Shown: piece by piece, positions 23,411 through 35,320 of the stretch
Position numbering within the stretch: the first letter of the stretch is position 1
Layout of the letters: every line of letters begins with the position of its first letter
NCBI RefSeq assembly: GCF_963966145.1
Contig: NC_091052.1
Location: forward strand, 14,508,001-14,572,000
Origin: Tenebrio molitor
Taxonomy: Eukaryota > Arthropoda > Insecta > Coleoptera > Tenebrionidae
Direction of reading: 5' to 3'
Length of the DNA stretch: 64,000 nt
Notes under the pieces: model-generated
Database searches by the model: none
Seen by the model: the letters and a program-made list of their open reading frames with translations, nothing else
What the model was told of the DNA's origin: nothing
Program-made: the position numbers and the translations under genes

Positions 23411-24300
23411 CTATAAACTGCAGATGGGGGACTTAAGAGCTATGTATAAAAATGTTACTAAATATATTATGTAATTGTGAAGGTAGATAAAAATTCTATT
23501 CAAAAAAAGTATACACTGTGGTATCTATTAAAAATTTTAAAACCGATGAAATGCGGATCCAAAAAATTCATTTTTGCTGAACACTTATCAATCGACTAAA
23601 TGTTTATGAATTATAAAAACTAGAAGAACAACTCAAAATAATTGTTCAAAATTCACAACTTTTCATTTTGTAAATATGCAAATATAAATTTTCAAAAGGA
23701 ATGACATATTTTCTGTTTGATAAAATTAATTTTACATTAACACAAAATACTGTCATTATTTTAATTGTTTTAGGAAACCGTTAGGTGAGGTAAAGACGAG
23801 ACACATTAAATCGACAAAAAAATGTGAAATTTGCGTAGAATTTCTCTGTTTACATTTTGAAGGATCTCAAGAAGTTTCGTTTACGTTGTGGGTGTTAATT
23901 TCGGAGTAATAAAGAGAAACAGTGGGACTAGAGGAAGTGTGAGAGAAAGAGTGACTAAAAGTTGCATGAATAAGGGGCGAGATTACCTCAGTGGCGCCTT
24001 ATCTCGGGTAAATTGCGCCTAAATAATTTTCCCGATCGATCCTACGGCACATTCTCGTGTCGATAATTTAAAATTGCAAGCCTCAATCAAACACAACATT
24101 TCTACATCAGAATCTAGTTTACTCTGGGTTTCATGCACGTCGCCATGTTGTCTAAACAAAACTCACTACATTACTCGACAGGACTTGCTTTTCTACAGTG
24201 TCAACTCTGAAAATCTCCACTTACCAAAACCGAAAACCGAAAAAAAACCCAATCAAGAACAAAACTAGCAAAAACGCCAACGAAAAATAAATCCGCTGTT
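23411..24300. other. Intergenic DNA
   Basis: AT-rich to 23.8 kb, then mixed. A 64-codon plus frame at 24074-24268 is not convincing. Nothing recognised. Confidence 0.45.
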
Positions 24301-24690
24301 CGTCTAGCTAGCCGCACGCTGACGCCCGGGTGGGGAAGCATCCAATATGGCCGCCGCCCGTTGACGTCCGCCGCTTGTGCCCCAGCGGACCTCGCCCCGA
24401 CCCGAATTTTCCCGCTCTTCGGAAAATTCGCATTTTGACTTTGGTGTCGTCGCGATCTCCGCCAGCTTTTCGGGTGAGTTTTTCACAATTAGTGAGTAGT
24501 TGGTGGTGGCGGGCCCGGTGCGAGGCTAAGTCAGGCCACGCCCCTTCGGCATGTTTTCATTCTGACAAAAGACAGGCGGCGGCCATTAAACCGACTTCAA
24601 TGCATTCTGGGAATAAAGAATGGAAGACGGCTTTAGGGAATTCGATAACTATGGAAATTATTCGGATATTAGGAGGTTTGTGGCTTAATT
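24301..24690 (+). promoter_or_regulatory. CpG-rich promoter- or PRE-like element
   Basis: A compact CpG-rich block in AT-rich surroundings. It holds two strong PHO/YY1-type words, CCAATATGGCCGCC (24342-24355) and GGCGGCGGCCATTAAA (24576-24591 region). It also has an Sp1/KLF word GCCACGCCCC (24535-24544) and a consensus splice donor CGG|GTGAGT (GTGAGT at 24474-24479). TGCATTCTGGGAA (24601-24613) matches the vertebrate ZNF143/Staf core. The donor in a CpG-rich context suggests a first exon of a non-coding transcript on the + strand, as expected for a bxd-like lncRNA. A PRE is the other reading. Both are inferences. Confidence 0.35.
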
Positions 24691-27513
24691 AAGTTCATCG
24701 AGACGTAAAGGACAATAACGCACGGACGGGAGACGGACGGCAAAAACTTGGCAAGGACGTTAACGCCGCCGTAACGCAAACAAAAGGAATTAATGGCCGT
24801 TTTACTCACAACAAATTGCTTGTTTGTATTGTTTTTGTGGTTGTTTATGGGTGCGCCGGTTTCGCATCATTTTTAATTGCGATCGCGTTTTATATTTTAT
24901 TTGTTTTATTGCGTTTAATTGCGATTATACGGTTTGGCGCTAATGGCTGACTGCACATATTTGTTTTGCAAATTAACTACGCTTCCAGGTTAATGGATAG
25001 TTATTAATAATTAAATTAACACTTCATATAATTTTTTATATACATTTTTTAATTCCCCAAATCGGTTAACAATTTTTTTTTGACACAACATTTTTTTTCC
25101 TTGGCTCCCAAGGATCCTGTCATTCTATAATTGTCCTGAAAATTATTGATTCAGTCTATTTCACCAACGCTCAACATGTCCCCCGTCATGCAAATAATTT
25201 GTAAAATTTTACATTTTCCAAAATTTAATTGTTTTTTGTTTTTTCAAAAAATATCTATTTCTTTCATTCTTAAATTATTGTTTTCGTTATTTTGAATCTT
25301 GAATAGTTTTTATAAAACTATTTTATCTGCTTATTTAGATGTACCAAACATAATTTTATTAATTTATACCCTTTTTGGTATATTTTCCACCTAAACAAGA
25401 CAATTTTTTTAAATTTTAACCAGTTCACACGACTTTTGGAATAATAATCCCAATAGTAATAATGTTAGTTCGCCGTTCGTTCCCCAAACTATCAAAATAA
25501 AAAATATCTCGGCTTCGTTTTATATTTAGTGCGGCTCTTTTATGCCTTGCGGTTCGGCCGCACCGCTCCTAATTGACTCGAATGCCCTTTTCCCCGTTAA
25601 AAACCGAATATGACCGCATCCCAAATTAATGTACGATGTGGCGAGACGTGACCAGTTTGAACAAGCTTTGATTCCGCCGCAAAACAATCAAAAGCAGAAC
25701 GGCCACTTTTTCACCTCCAACCTTCAGACGCGTCTCTTCTGCAAGTGTTGCTTTTGCGGCGGTTCAAGTCACAACGAATCGATTTTTAATTGGTGTTGGA
25801 CTGGATTTTCGTAGTGTTCGCGGGGGCGGCGTAATCTTTTTTCTATTCGAATTTATAATCGGGGTCAATCGGTGGCGGCTCCCCTCGTGTGGGGCGCGTT
25901 ATTGGCCGTAAAGGCGGCATAAAAAGACAATAATTGTTTACGTGCCATAGTGCCAAATCAGACATCTGCACGAGCGAGTCTTTAACAGCTATAAGAACCT
26001 CTCGACCTTAGAGGAACTTTACGGCTAATAAAAAGCCGCTTTACGACATTTTAACGCGCCGTTACCACTTTTACTAACTACTAACAAGCCTCATTACGAT
26101 ACTGCGATGGGTGCTTTACGTAGTAGATATTATACCCACCCTATAGGTACGATTTATCCCCGAGTGCATAAACAGCCGCTCCGAGAGGCGCTCGAACTCT
26201 TTCATCCCGCCGAGGTAAACACTTGACAATTTCGTTTCAAGCTACGGACCTTATCGACGATCTCTTTTAATCCAGGGGGCGGGGGATTTACCGCCCCCGG
26301 TCACGACACCCCGACATCGTCGCTCAACAATCGTAAGCGGCGTAAATCATGCCTTGGCGGACACCTGCAGTTAATTGATTTTTGAGACGCCCACGTGTCG
26401 ATTTCGCTAATTAAATTCTGATGTTGGCTCTATTAGTCCGGATTTACATGGAGAAGTCGTTAGTGAGATATTTTCTAGGCGGCGAAATTGTCACTTGGGA
26501 GGATTCGGGTGAGGTGGGAGGTTAAAAATACGACGGACGGATTGTGCTTATTTTCGTCAAATTTTCTCAAATAGGGTTTAGGATGTGGGGGCTAATTATA
26601 GAAACCGAAGAGGAGAGGTTCGGTGGGTTTATTTGTCGGGAGTGCTGCGGGAGAAAAAGTTATCTCAAAATGAGTGTATTTAGTTAGTGGGAAATGGCTC
26701 TTAGGGCACACAAATTTATTATAAAGATATGAAAACAATTTTTATCAAACTCAAAACTCTTCAAGTCATTCCATCATCTTTTCCTTTCACTCATTTTTTT
26801 CCTTAGACTGTTTTCATCAACAAAAATATTTTACTTGTGTATTTGGTTTCTTGCTGTTATTGTCTTTATTATTATTATTATTTGATGACATTTTTTTTCA
26901 AAAATTTATCAATGGGAAGCTAAGGGTGTATAAATAATGAAACATTTACATTTTAAATTTTTTATTGATTCTTAAATTTATTTTTACATTCTTTGCCCAA
27001 ATCTTTTAACAGTTTAACAGATAAAAATGTATATCTTTGTGTTATTTGTTTTTAATTTTTCCGGTATCAGACAATTTCTCAGTGCTTCTTTTATTACATA
27101 AGTTTGTATAATTTTAAAATTATACTGAGCGAACCAAATATATTTCATTTAAAATTCTGCATTTCTTTATCAAATTCTTGTCACTAAGGGAAGATTTTTC
27201 AACATTTTTCAGATGCAAAAATGCAGGTTGTAAGGAATAATTAATTCACAACGAGATATTGTACCTAGACAATTTTTTTAAACCACTTTTCTTTTTCGTT
27301 TTGTAGTATTTTGTAGTAATCTTATCTTATGGCTTTTACACTTAGTTTTCACACCTTCTTCAGAGTGACTATGATTTAAAAGTTTTTTAAAAATGATTCC
27401 TCTCCATGAAGGCACTTTTCAGTTTCCAAAAATTATGACAGGTACCTATTGAAAATATTTTATCTTTTTATTCAAGGTGTATGGTTTTTTTTGCTCTTAC
27501 CTTTTCAGCTTTG
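24691..27513. other. Upstream DNA, one GC-richer unique block
   Basis: 24.7-25.0 kb has two further GGCCAT-type words. 25.0-25.45 kb is AT-rich. 25.5-26.5 kb is GC-richer and unique, with GCCGCTTTACGACATTTTAA, TTTATGGC-like and GGCATAAAAA words (candidate Hox/Cad-type sites). 26.7-27.5 kb is AT-rich. No gene recognised. Confidence 0.4.
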
Positions 27514-27600
27514 TAGAGGTGCTGGATTCTCTCGTGGGCTGTGACCTTGGAAAATATCTGTGCGAATGCGGAGAAAAATCTGTAAATTGTCCACACTCTA
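27514..27600. mobile_element. MITE fragment, one terminus
   Basis: GTAGAGGTGCTGGATTCTCT followed by CGTGGGCTGTGACCTTGGAA matches one end of the 19995-20180 and 43027-43234 elements. The adjoining AATATCTGTGCGAATGCGGA and GAAAAATCTGTAAAT match the interior of the 43-kb copy. The second terminus is absent. Confidence 0.7.
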
Positions 27601-30600
27601 TATTTCACCCTATCAAGTTGTTCTTTTAGTAAGCACTTCTTTTTTTTATGTTGATTTATACAATGTCTCCTTTTTAATTGAATTTTGACTTTTAAAATTT
27701 GTTTTTTATTGTCTCAGATGCCACATCTGAATTTTTGCAGAACTTATGAACGAAGTCATCGAGATTTCTTAGCAAATTTATAACTCATTTCGAAACCAAA
27801 AAATTCTTTTCATTTACCTACCTATTTTTTCATTTTCCCTTTTGGCAACATTTCCATTGATTCTTTTGTTTAATTGCGTAATTTTAAATGAGTCCTTGAG
27901 TAGCCAAAAAAAAATTATCTAAAAATCAAGGACTACAATAATGTCCCCCCACCTTTGTATTAACATTTTTTATGAAAGTTGTTTCATATTTTTTTTAATT
28001 TCTCTGATTCCACCACGAACTTCACTTAGGTATCCAATTAGATTTTTTTTTTCAGTTCTGCAGTTTCGTGCAAAGCGGAAACTTTTATGACTTTCTTAAA
28101 TTTTTTACTCTATTATGTATTTATTCAAATGTCTCTCCCATTATCCATAACTCAGCCAAAAATTAATTTAATCAATCCACTCAAACCAACCTCATTAGGA
28201 CTAAAAAGGAAAGTCTAGAAATTTTTTTCGCCCGTTCGAACAGTCGACAATCACTCCTCCATGATTTGCACAAACGTCTTGAAATTGCGATAATTTGCGA
28301 AAAATCCCGTGACCCCATTGTGCGTTATCACGAATTCCACTCCCACACACTCTTGAGGCTTTGCCGATTTATTGCGAAATCTGCGCCGTAAACAAATTTG
28401 GTCTTCGGAGGTCGATAAATTTCGCCGAAGAAATATTTGTTTTGTTGAATGAATGAACTGAATTCACAGTCGATGACAAAGATTTTGATTTCGAGCCGTT
28501 CCAATTTCATAACTGCGATCCCAGCGTGCAAAAGATAACAAATGTGAAGGTCGCGTTTTTCCGAAAGAAGTGACATTTCGTGGTTTTTAATTATTTTCGT
28601 CGATCTCTAGGCTTGCAGTAAACATGTTGACATTTGTGCCGAAACGTGTCCACGTTTCTTAATTTAGAGCAGTGGAAAAAATCCGGATTAAGATGTCCGG
28701 CCCACAGAGTTTTTCGAAAAATTTCTAGCCAACGAGACGGAATCGGAGCGACTTGTCTGACACAAATTGAATAATGTTTGTGTTTATATTGAATCCGTAT
28801 TTTTCAATTGGGTTGATAATTGGTGGGTCACGACCTTTTCTTTGTTTTGGTACGAAGGTTTGTCAGTGACATTTCTCCGAACGCTCTCCACAAATTATTT
28901 ATTCAGTCGAATAATTTTCTAATAAATAGTTGACAACACAACCGAACAGTTCTTCTCTTCTACAACTTTATTTTTTTAATTTTTAATTAGCCATCAAATC
29001 ACCATGTCCCCACTTTATATGCAAATGTGGTAAATGGATACATCTATTATTTACGTTATGACCCCCGATCTATCCCCGAGATTTCACAAGACTCGTTATT
29101 TCTTCATTAAACTTGCGACAGGTCTCCTATGTGACTTAAGTGAGTGTTTAAGCGCGCTTAAATTGACACAAGTCGAGCACCCACCTCGTGCGGAGAGTCG
29201 AGAGGTGAAAGTGCGCTTTAATAATAAGTAAGTTCTTTAGGGCGAGTAAACAACATAACCGGAGCTTATTTCGTAACCTTATCGCGAGCAGAAACATTTG
29301 TGCCTCATTTTACAAGCCGTTCCGTGCACCAACGACTTCTTATAGACCATAAAACTCCCATCGTATTGATTGTAAATGTTTTCGGAATATGGTAACTGCG
29401 CCCCAGCCACTTAGTTCCGCTACTGTCTGGTAGAGTGCGTCCGCTTTTTGCTGCCTTCGAGTACAGATTTGAACCGGACGGCCTTCATTCGGGATTTTTC
29501 TTGCAGGTAGAGCTGCATCAACGACAATGATGCTGCAAATAAGAAAAAAGCCATTGCTACTACGATCGGGTGCGCTATAATTAAGCTAAATGGAAAATTG
29601 AAATTGGTCGAGGTGTTCAGGTGGGCGGGAGTTAATGGGGGAAAAAAGTCAAATGGGAGGATTGAGGGGGAATTTCTTGTGTGCCATGGGGGTCTTATCG
29701 CAAATAACCATCTTATAATCATTACCATTATCCTGTTAAATATACATTACTTCAAAATTACGTCGTTTTAATTTCTTTAAGCACAGTTTACAGATTGCAT
29801 TTGCACAATTTATGGATAATAGTTTTTGAAAAAATCAAAAATTTTTTGACAAATTTTCAGTGTAAGACGTTTAACTAATCGTAATTAGGAATTGTCGCAT
29901 TGTCTTGTCACCTTTAATCGCTTCAACTTCTACATAAATTTTTCTGAAATTTCGTAGATGGACAAATTCTAATAAAATAGGAATTTCAAATGTCAACAGA
30001 TTGCTTTGTGAGGAAGAGAAACCTAATCATCGCCCTTTTCTATGGTGCCTTAATTAATTTTTAACGATTTGACGATTTTTGGTCTTTTACAATTTTTTGT
30101 TAAAATTCCAATTTTAAACAGTTTGCGAATCCGACAGTCAAAATTGTTTCAAAGTACCAGTTTCATGTGACTGTGATTTCCCTTGCAAATGAACTAAAAA
30201 TGTACCTTTTTCTTTTCCTCTCCATTTCTTTTGTTCATTCAAATTTTTTGTATTGATAAATTTAACAAAATCTGTTTTTCTTGTAGAAAAAAATTCACCA
30301 GAAATAGCAAATTGGAACAACTTTCTTCATTCACTTTGCAAGTGATGAACAAATTCTTTTTTCCACCCTAATAAAAATATGTATTTTTCAAAAATTCTTG
30401 TAAACACTTTAGGCCCATAGAAAAAATAAAGATAACTAAAATAGCAAACTAACTATGTACATGCTTTGATTCACGTTTGTGATTGTGTAAGTAAAAAAGA
30501 AGTTAATTTTTTTTTCCAACAAAACAATTTTTTTTCAAAAATTCTTTAGTCTGTTCAAAATACACAAATGTATTTAAAGTTATTACTTCAAAAGCCTTAA

Positions 30601-32150
30601 TGTACTTGTAAAGGATGTAAAGATGAGATTTTTACACTGTTGTAATTTACCTGTTTAACTGTACCGTTCAAGCTTTTTGGGAAAATTTTGCCAAAAATGT
30701 TTGAAGGATTTTACAGCGTACGTTTTTTAAACCAATTTCGATACTTCCTTCATGAGAAGGAATTTCTGCATTGTCTTGTTTCTGTTACTGGGGTCCCAAA
30801 ACTTTCGAAAAATTTCTCAAATTTAATTTAGGAGTTAATTTTTTAAAAATTTGGAGGACTTCAAAATTGTTAAAAATATCAAGTTCAAAAAAATGTTCGC
30901 TTGCAAAATAATGTTGTGATTTTTGTTAAAGAATACCTAATTGATAACAAATTGGTAGAACTTCATTTTGGACACTTTCAGTCAAAATTTTTCAAAAAAT
31001 TTGCTTCCCAGCGTTAATCGCTCTAAAGATTAGATAAAAATCCCATTCTTTTACCATAGTATTGTTTATTGCGTCTTCTTTAAATGTATTTTGTAGGCTA
31101 CTGAACATTTCTTAATTTTATTTTTTTAAATTTTTGTCAAAAAATCAAAAAAATTGAAAATATCAAATTGAAATACGTACCTATTGTCAAATTAGTTTTC
31201 TTAGTAGTTGTTATTTTTTAATATATCATTTCAACTGGCCACAATAAATTGACAAATGAGAAGAAATTTTTATTTTTGTCCCATCGTATTTTTTTCAATT
31301 TTTTTTTTGATTCTCCTCCACTTCATTTTTTTGCAAATTTGTTATTTTCATCAGTGAACTTTACATATCAACACACCAGAGGTCCAATCCTGTATCTTTC
31401 GTGTAAATGGTAGCCAGCACGATCACCCGATCCAGATCCAATCGATTACAACGAATACGTAATTTACTGCGAAACATCTCTCAGACGTTAATTTTTTTTC
31501 ATCATTACGTAAATGTAAGTGTTAAACAACCACTTAAACTCTTCCCCTTTGGTAAAACATCGACATTTTCCACGGACTAGATTCGAAACTGATACAATTT
31601 CGCTCGAGAATGCGAGCATAGTGATTATTTTTTAATCTAAAATCATAAACTGTTCCTAATAATACGCTACATTGTCACGAAGATTTTTGTAATTTTTAAC
31701 TAGAAGAATATCACACTTGAGAATCTCCAAATTAAAAAAGCACGTTGTCTGTACATCCTGCGATTTAATTCGTGAGCTTTAATCTGATGAATAATAATGT
31801 TCAATCTACATAATAACAATAACGACTTTCAAGCTTTGTCCCAGATCCGTCGATTTTTCCAAAAACCTCCGGAAAATTATGGAATTTTATCAATTTTCCG
31901 AAGAACTTTCTCGCGGCCCAGCAAATCATCATCATCTACCAGGACAAGAACCTCAAAGCTCAACGACAGAAAGAACCCAAGGTTCTGCTTGATCACCGAA
32001 CAACACCCAATTAGACGTTCTATTTATAGCTGCAGCAGTTTTTTTCTGGAAATCAATTTCACTGTAGATTTCTTCCGCGTCCAGTTACGTAACTGCTCTT
32101 CTAACTTTCGTATTTTTTGTGTTATCGAAGAAAATTCGTGACGTCTTTGA
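27601..32150. other. Mostly AT-rich upstream DNA, no gene recognised
   Basis: Long AT-rich stretches with poly-T runs at 27.6-28.2 and 29.75-31.35 kb. 28.2-29.7 kb and 31.35-32.15 kb are more balanced. On the minus strand, TTTTTCTTATTTGCAG before 29532 would be a good acceptor for a short exon ending at the stop at 29420 (residues MQLYLQEKSRMKAVRFKSV). I found no partner exon and recognise no family. The 114-codon plus frame at 31797-32141 also matches nothing known. Confidence 0.4.
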
Positions 32151-33289
32151 TGATTGAAAATGCGACGCACCAGGCTCGTATAAATAAATGTAATGCGTTG
32201 TGTTATATATAGGGTAACATCATTATCACCTATTCACAAAGCTTTTAATTTACTAAATCACGATGTTATTTTACGTCGTGATTTACGCCGAGCGTATTTT
32301 ATCTCAACGTAAACAAAACATGTCTGTACCTACCTTAACCGCGTTTGTATTTTTCTTGTAAAAATAGCCGGACGGAAATAGATCTTGACCGCGTCCAGTC
32401 GCGTCTCGCTTTTCCGGAAGCGTTTTTCCGCCTTTCCGGAAAAAAATCGTCGGCCGCGTGGTGCAGCGCGGAATGGAAAGCATGTCGGGACATAAAGTTA
32501 ATTATAATTGTTTATGGCGGTCTAATGTTATGTAGATTGGTTTTATTGCGGCATAAAATTTGTACTTAAGCAGCAAAAAGTATCAAATTATAAAATTATC
32601 ATTCAGGAATTACTTATCTTCGACATAAAACACGTAGAACAAACCTACCGGCTATTCGGGTGTCATTATGGTAGCTATTATGCGGTCGTAAAAATACAAT
32701 AAAATTTCGTCCGGCTAAATTCATCCTTATGTCAATGGTAAACAAGAGAGCGGGGTGGGAAAGTGTCAAGTTCGGCACTTTCAATATGCACAGAGGTAAG
32801 ATAGCCATAAAAGTTGATTTTATTAGGATTTGAGCGATCGTAAATGTCACCTACGACCATGGCAGAGTTATGGAGTTGGCACTCCATAAACTAAAAGAAG
32901 TCACACCCAAAAGCGTGCCAGGGCAATAAAATTTTTACTGCCGAAACGATCGGTTCGTGTAAACTGTAGGTTTATCGTGTAATTTTTACGAGTTTTTTTT
33001 TTCTCTTTCGTTCGTCGTTTATGAGCGGTTCGGCTTTACGGCTTGCCGGTTTTATTTTGAATGAATTTTATCTCTTTACGAGTACTCCAAGTGGTAATAT
33101 AGTTGATGTTGCCCGTTTCGTAGCCGGAAAGTGTCTGTCGTGCAGAGTTGAGCAATTGTCCGACAGCTGGCGCCACGCGCCTTCGCGGGACTCTTCGGTG
33201 GTGGGGACCGTTTGGCTCGTTAGGGGCCACTTGCGCAAGTGGGCGCCAGGTCTGTGACGAATTGAATCGCGATTGGCTCACGTACGATC
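32151..33289. promoter_or_regulatory. Ubx proximal upstream region
   Basis: The kilobase before the Ubx leader is unique, with rising GC. It contains repeated TTTATGGC/GCATAAA words (32512, 32550, 32650 and 32800 regions) and CCATAAACTAAAAG. Its position makes it the likely proximal enhancer. No ORF is credible here. Confidence 0.4.
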
Positions 33290-33796
33290 CCTTCCACGAT
33301 GCGCGCCTTCCATGTCGGCCCCGGTGACACCACGTGGTCGCGCGGACGCTTAGGGTTTTCTGGGCGGATGGGCCCTTTTTCGGCGAAAAAGCGTCGAAAG
33401 TGGGCGCTAATGGGGCGCGATGGGTTTTAAGACGGGTAGCCGCGATGGTCGGTCGCGATGGGCCAAGTTGGGCCGCGTGCTGCGAGTGGAGGGGGTGAGG
33501 GAGAGCGGCGATGAAAGAGCGGGAGCGCGAATGGGCCGGGATGTGTGGGCCGGAGCAGACTCCGGAGCTCCAGTGGGTTCCGATCCGCGTCCAAAGCAGA
33601 AAGCGCGTGCATTCCGGAGCGAGCTCCAGCGAAGTGTGCTCGTGCGAACTCGCAACCGCTTTTATAGCCCACTTTATAGCCCATAACGATAATCGTTGAT
33701 ATGTCGCACCACGTTCGGTCCTCCGGAAGTGATCTCAACTTCGAGCGGTAAGCGCGCGCGCGTGTTCTTCGAGTGCCGTCAGTGCGGTCGTCGACC
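33290..33796 (+). promoter_or_regulatory. Ubx: Ubx promoter and 5' leader, GC-rich
   Basis: A GC-rich, CpG-rich block directly before the Ubx start codon. It contains GAGAG (33501-33505), two Zeste-type YGAGYG words (CGAGTG at 33484 and 33770), paired TTTATAGCCCA words at 33661 and 33673, and a GCGCGCGCG run at 33753. GAGA and Zeste sites are known in the fly Ubx promoter. No clear TATA/Inr pair fixes the transcription start. An ATG frame of 88 codons (33420-33686) and a 16-codon one (33701-33751) lie upstream, so the leader probably carries upstream AUGs. Fly Ubx also has a long leader, which is reported to support internal initiation. Confidence 0.6.
33701..33751 (+). other. Upstream ORF in Ubx leader, 16 codons
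   Basis: ATG at 33701 opens MSHHVRSSGSDLNFER and stops at TAA 33749-33751, 45 bases before the Ubx ATG. The start context is weak (GATATGT). It lies in the leader only if transcription begins upstream of 33701. Its last codons coincide with GCG|GTAAGC, which also resembles a splice donor. Confidence 0.4.
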
Positions 33797-34460
33797 ATGA
33801 ACTCCTACTTCGAGCAGAGCGGCTTCTACGGCGGCCACCACCACCAGGGCGCCGGCTCCGTCACGGGGGCCCACCACCATGAGCAGACGGCGGCGGCGGC
33901 GGCCGCCTACCGATCGTTCCCGCTCAGCTTGGGCATGTCGCCGTACGCCTCCAGCCAGCACCACCACCACCACTCGCTGCACCAGGCCCGGCCGCCCCAA
34001 GACAGCCCGTACGACGCATCGGTGGCGGCGGCCTGCAAGCTCTACTCCTCCTCGACGGACGGCCAGCAGAACTCCGTCAACTACAGCACCTCCAACTCGA
34101 AGCCGGACTGCTCGAAGGGCAGCGCCGACCAGAACGGCTACGCCTCGGTGGTGGCGGCGGCGGCGGTGAAGGACGTTTGGCAAAGTGCGACTTCTGGCGG
34201 CGGCGCCAATCTCACGAACAGTCTGACGGGGCCGGTCAGGCCGGCCGCGTGCACGCCGGACTCCAGGGTCGGCTACGGCTCGGCCGTGGGCCTCGTCGGC
34301 GGCGACCCGGCCTCCAGTCCGGGAGCGGCGTCCGGACGCACCGCCAACTCGCTCTCGTGGAATAACCCCTGCTCCATCAACTCGGCCTCCACGCAGCCGG
34401 TCGGCACGCAGATACACCAGCAGACCAACCACACGTTTTACCCCTGGATGGCCATTGCAG
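33797..34460 (+). CDS. Ubx: Ultrabithorax (Ubx), coding exon 1
   Basis: Ubx is a Hox transcription factor that specifies posterior thoracic/anterior abdominal segment identity. The exon encodes 221 residues plus one base (phase-1 donor). The start is ATG 33797 (GACCATGA context) because MNSYFEQ is the conserved Ubx N-terminus; the frame opens further upstream only at a non-ATG codon. Visible parts: His-rich runs at residues 14-16, 26-28 and 55-59; Ala run 32-37; YRSFPLSLGMSPY 38-50; QDSPYDAS 68-75; VKDVW 124-128; PVRPAACTPDSRVG 146-159; NHTFYPWMAIAG 211-222, with the FYPWM hexapeptide (Extradenticle contact) at 214-218. The homeodomain and UbdA/QA tail belong to a later exon outside the window. 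Third codon positions are strongly GC-rich. The wording is closest to tenebrionid beetle Ubx as I remember it. The frame would hit TGA at 34466 if the intron were retained. Confidence 0.97.
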
Positions 34461-35320
34461 GTTGGTGATTTACCCTTAGTGCGATCCAGAAACTTATGTA
34501 AATGCTGACCCGAGTCAAGTGCGTGTAAAATCGGGGTTGAATGTGCCGGACCGTCTCCGTCGCACCCCAATAACACCCGTAAGGACCTCTCCCTCGCTCC
34601 TCACGGGGTCCTTGTCAGGCCACGAGGCCGATCAGCTGTTCGACTAGCCTATTTCCACCCACTTGCGAGTCTAGACGCGCCGAAATTACCACAATCGCAC
34701 CTTCATTCCCAAAAATCCCGGCATCACCGAAATAATCCTTGTTTTGAAAGCGTCAACTCTTGTTTGTTTTCGTTAGTCGGTGAACCTCGTAATTCTCCCG
34801 CTCCCAAATGATACAAACGAACCGCGTCTTGGGTCAACGGAATATAATTTGGTTAAGGTCGTTTCGTACCGTACGAAAAATCACTCGGGTTCGACGTGCT
34901 CTTCTTCTCAAAATCGCTCCGAACCCCACGACGACGTCCTCCAAGACTTATCGATTCAAGAAGCGCGGCCGTGGTTTTCACGGACCGCCGATCGCTTAAA
35001 TTGTTTTTATTTATAGCTTGATTTATTAACGCCGAGCTCGACTCTCCACTCGCACAGATTATTATATACCCGGCGGTCGAATATTACCCCACAAAGGACC
35101 CGGAAGCGCGCCAAAAATATCAAAAATCACAACTAATTTATTGCGACATTAATAACAAAACAAATCCAGTACGCACATGACGAATGGACACTTATAAATA
35201 AATAAACAAAGCACTACCATAAAATCTTTCACGTACGTGTCCAACAGATAAAATTATTTATTGCAACTTTTTTATATATGGTAACCCAAGGCCGAGCGAT
35301 TCGAATCTAGTTTCGAAAGA
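34461..35320. other. Intron start, unique sequence
   Basis: GC-moderate DNA just after the donor, with no repeat or gene recognised. Frames such as 34780-35016 are not supported by any domain. Confidence 0.45.

Noticed and set aside
31797..32141. 114-codon plus-strand ATG frame
   Set aside because: Ser/Arg/Phe-rich composition without a domain; no support beyond being open.
1..33289. Search for iab-4/iab-8 or mir-10 class microRNA genes
   Set aside because: No matching seed hairpin was recognised; in insects these lie in other Hox intervals.
33879..34365. Plus-strand frames overlapping Ubx exon 1 in another phase
   Set aside because: Arg/Thr-rich shadows of the Ubx reading frame.
33779..34576. 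265-codon minus-strand frame, the longest in the window
   Set aside because: It lies antisense over Ubx exon 1. Its length follows from the strongly GC-rich third positions, and its Arg/Gly/Val-rich translation has no domain.
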